Position numbers and translations under genes: made by a program. A stretch of 14,652 nt of DNA from Pseudomonadota bacterium (GTDB taxonomy: Bacteria; Pseudomonadota; Alphaproteobacteria; Rhizobiales; Xanthobacteraceae): NCBI GenBank assembly GCA_023387695.1, contig JAEWHT010000247.1, forward strand, positions 1 to 14,652, written 5' to 3'. The notes under the pieces are model-generated. The model saw only the letters and a program-made list of their open reading frames with translations. It did not search any database and was not told the origin of the DNA. How positions within the stretch are numbered: the stretch's first letter is position 1; each line of letters opens with the position of its first letter. Positions 13,301-14,652 of the stretch are shown here, piece after piece.

Positions 13301-13816
13301 GGCCTCCAAAAACACCTTCAGATTGGCGCGCTCCATCATGTCGGTCTGGTCGCGATCGTCCATCACGGCGAAGCGCGCCGGCACGTTGGCCTCGAACGGG
13401 AATTGCTGGAGCAGGCGCGTGCAGAGCGCGTGGATGGTCTGCACCTTCAAACCGCCCGGCGTCTCCAGCGCGCAAGCGAAGAGTTTCCGCGCCTCGCGGC
13501 GCAGTTTTCGATCGGGATGGAGGATGCCGACGGCGCGGATCGCGGCGTCGAGCCCGGCATCATCAAGCGTCACCCAATGTCCAAGCGTTGTGAACACGCG
13601 CTCGGCCATGTTGGCAGCCGCGGCCTTGGTGAAGGTGATGCAGAGGATTTTTTCCGGCGGCACGCCCGACAGCAGCAGGCGGATCACGCGCTGCACCAGC
13701 ACATGCGTCTTGCCCGAGCCGGCATTGGCCGACACGAACGCCGATGCAGTCGGATCCGATGCACGCGCTTGCCGCGCGCGCACTTCATCCGGGATGGTGC
13801 GCGGCACCTTTACCAT
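10304..13816 (-). CDS. addA: Double-strand break repair helicase/nuclease AddA
   Basis: The product is 1170 residues, the UvrD-like helicase and nuclease subunit of AddAB, which resects double-strand ends for RecA loading and replaces RecBCD here. Helicase motifs appear in order: Walker A NAGSGKTH (31-38), ITFTKAAAANMAERV (60-74), Walker B LIDEAQD (405-411), VGDEKQSIFSFQGADP (444-459), TVHGAKGLE near 791-799, and LLYVAMTRAADRL near 862-874. The C-terminal RecB-type nuclease has Asp1078 (GQIDRL), Asp1091 and Lys1093 (VDFKTN), and Gln1112 with Tyr1116 (QLALY), so it looks active. I chose the ATG at 13816, which overlaps the addB stop by 7 bases with purine-rich GGGGA and GAGGA upstream. A longer frame adds only 11 residues. 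Residues about 226-325 come from a low-GC patch. Confidence 0.95.
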   Translation of the reverse strand: MVKVPRTIPDEVRARQARASDPTASAFVSANAGSGKTHVLVQRVIRLLLSGVPPEKILCITFTKAAAANMAERVFTTLGHWVTLDDAGLDAAIRAVGILHPDRKLRREARKLFACALETPGGLKVQTIHALCTRLLQQFPFEANVPARFAVMDDRDQTDMMERANLKVFLEAARDPDSVTGRALLTAMASAADVTFKEVVREACLSRDHFMAWTDEAGNAGTAADQMASVLGVGANDRIEDVETEILDGPYLPRSRWDEIAFALDDGNKTEKDQADCLRSAKAFSGGAQVDAYLGAFLTDDKKQPRKTLLTKQFCKDHPSVAHLFDNEARRLDALIEKRRALTVRDRTAALLHIATAAAAHYRREKQERGLLDYDDLIDKTLAMLNRISAGWVHYKLDRGVDHVLIDEAQDTSPRQWDIVAHIISEFTAGEGAREGLKRTVFAVGDEKQSIFSFQGADPHEFDKRKRELDRKFTSAGLKFDPVAFTYSFRSGAEILHSVDHVFREPAIYKSIHSIDIGHPLHNALSDAGPSVVELWDLAVADDRQEIEGWRAPFDGVAVTSPEVKLARRIQTEIKRLVESGTMTGHEGERRPLRYGDMLILVRRRGNAFDAVIQALKHANVPVAGADRLKLTEHIAIIDLMNLADALLLPQDDLALAVALKSPLFGLDDDDLFTLAHGRKGSLRRALGEHAADNETFATVLRRLEACEIRAREETPFAFYAWLLGGDGGRARILRRLGHEANDALDEFLELALNCERKAPASLQGFMAWLRSADTEVKRDMEITRDEVRVMTVHGAKGLEASVVFMVDTTSSPAESQRLQLIHVPRGNGGEVVVWAGRKADDPKPVADARDAMIEETEDEYRRLLYVAMTRAADRLIVGGCLPGNRKTVRKLSWYDLIDTGLTGSGLEKETIETPLGKVTRFARPQDIAALGTPAASVDQTIALPDWLRTPAPREIIEDDAVRPSGQSAEEGRSVRSGESLKSRALALQRGTLVHRLLQSLPDIVSERRREAALGFMTRNAADWTEADRAMLAEKVLALIAEPRFATVFAAGSRAEVAIVGKLDRPGRPPALVSGQIDRLVVTPDEVLIVDFKTNQTAPKSAAEAPATYVRQLALYRAVLSRLYPQKPIRAVLLWTEALEYMEVSAPALDAALASLHLSVSLLDPARGRS

Positions 13817-14652
13817 TCCTCGATCCCCAGACCGCCGGCCGCGGACCACTCCTTGATCCGGGCGAGATCGTCATAGGCGCCGTAGCGGTTGGTCCACATC
13901 GGCAGATTGAGCGAGGTGTAGGGCTGGTTCTCGTCGTCGAAGGCGCGGATCAGCGCCTCCAGCTTGGCGCTTGCTTCGGCGGCTGCCGTATCCGGCGGCT
14001 GCGGCTCATCGCTTTGCTTGTATTTGAGCTCGAGGATGCGTTCCTCGCCGGGCGGATTGTTGCCGCTGAGGCGGACATAGACGAGCTGGCTCACCGACGC
14101 GCCGGCGTCGATGTCGGGGAAGCCGCCTTCGCGCAGGATCGCGGCCTCAAGCGTGAGCTGCGGCGACAGGCCCATGCGAACCTGCTTGCCGGTCGGCGGC
14201 TGGCCGGTCTTGTAATCGAGGATGGCATAGCCGCCGCCCTGGCGCCGCTCGATGCGGTCGGCGCGTGCGGAGAGCTTGAAGCTGCGCTCGTTGTCGAGCC
14301 GGATCGAGATCTCGCCACGCGTCTCCGCCGTGATGGCCTCGATCGCGTCGCGGCGCACCGTCTCCCATTCGCCGAACCAGCGGGCGATGCGTTGGAAGCG
14401 CGGCCACCACAGCGCGCGCGCCTCGGGCCGCTCCATCAGCGGCGCGAAATATTTCTCGCCGATCGCGCGCAGCACGCGCGCGGGATCGTCGGGCAGATGC
14501 GCGGCGAAGGTTTCGGTGAACTCGCCGAGTGCATCATGGATCGCCGAGCCGCGATCGGCGGCGGACAGCGGCATGTCGACGGGATCAAGCGCATCGAGCC
14601 GCAAAATGTACTTGGCGTAGATCGTGTAGGGATCGCGCAGCCAGTCCTCGAT
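13810..14652 (-). CDS. addB: Double-strand break repair protein AddB, C-terminal part (5' truncated by window edge)
   Basis: 280 residues are visible, open to the window edge and ending with TAA at 13812-13810. This is the C-terminal nuclease region of AddB, the partner of AddA that also reads recombination hotspots in species where that has been studied. It opens with IEDWLRDPYTIYAKYIL and then DRGSAIHDALGEF, a typical AddB/RecB-nuclease lead-in. Catalytic residues are Asp132 (ARADRIE) and Asp146 with Lys148 in AILDYKTG, numbered from the first visible residue. The visible part has no cysteine at all, so the C-terminal iron-sulfur cysteines known in Bacillus AddB are absent, as expected for the alphaproteobacterial type. 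The N-terminal helicase-like region lies beyond the right edge. The end overlaps the addA start, so the two are coupled. Confidence 0.94.
   Translation of the reverse strand: MEDWLRDPYTIYAKYILRLDALDPVDMPLSAADRGSAIHDALGEFTETFAAHLPDDPARVLRAIGEKYFAPLMERPEARALWWPRFQRIARWFGEWETVRRDAIEAITAETRGEISIRLDNERSFKLSARADRIERRQGGGYAILDYKTGQPPTGKQVRMGLSPQLTLEAAILREGGFPDIDAGASVSQLVYVRLSGNNPPGEERILELKYKQSDEPQPPDTAAAEASAKLEALIRAFDDENQPYTSLNLPMWTNRYGAYDDLARIKEWSAAGGLGIEEW

Noticed and set aside
13817..13849. Eleven-residue longer start for addA
   Set aside because: The added residues (MVRGRRSGDRG) are not family-like and would deepen the overlap with addB; the ATG at 13816 gives the usual short overlap.
1..14652. 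tRNA or rRNA genes, CRISPR arrays, phage or plasmid genes
   Set aside because: I saw no cloverleaf-type sequences, no regularly spaced direct repeats, and no integrase, transposase or replication genes apart from the DUF559 cassette.

Overview
The window is about 14.7 kb of high-GC chromosome from an alphaproteobacterium, most likely Bradyrhizobium or a close relative. This rests on the gene order (rpsA, sppA, ihfB, LapA-like gene, trpF-trpB-trpA-accD-folC, then trxA-addA-addB on the other strand), the AddAB rather than RecBCD repair system, and the rhizobial-type protein sequences. It is core, housekeeping DNA. The non-core parts are several palindromic intergenic repeats and one small gene-carrying insertion inside the trp operon.

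Layout. 1-984 is the 3' part of rpsA, followed by a strong terminator. 985-1331 has no gene; it holds that terminator, a compound palindromic repeat and the sppA leader. 1332-2312 is sppA. 2495-2800 is ihfB, with an AT-richer upstream region holding four TCACG words around a TTGACA box. 2872-3264 is a two-helix LapA-like membrane protein. 3330-8929 is a same-strand run trpF, trpB, trpA, accD, folC, coupled by 4-base stop/start overlaps at trpF/trpB and accD/folC. Between trpB and trpA sits a 453-bp element: a DUF559 nuclease-fold gene on the minus strand, bracketed by 49-bp inverted repeats that match at 47 positions. 9055-9795 is a metallophosphoesterase with palindromic repeats on both sides. 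On the minus strand, addB (partial, running off the right edge), addA and trxA follow one another toward the left. They converge on the metallophosphoesterase at a repeat hairpin plus the trxA terminator.

Functionally, trpF, trpB and trpA carry out the last steps of tryptophan synthesis. accD encodes a subunit of acetyl-CoA carboxylase and folC the enzyme that glutamylates folates. IhfB bends DNA, SppA degrades signal peptides, AddAB processes double-strand breaks for recombination, and TrxA is the general thiol reductant.

The observations most worth following are the DUF559 inverted-repeat element splitting trpB from trpA, two palindrome copies that differ by three compensated base pairs, alternative hairpins just before trpF, and paired hairpins just before the accD ribosome-binding site.
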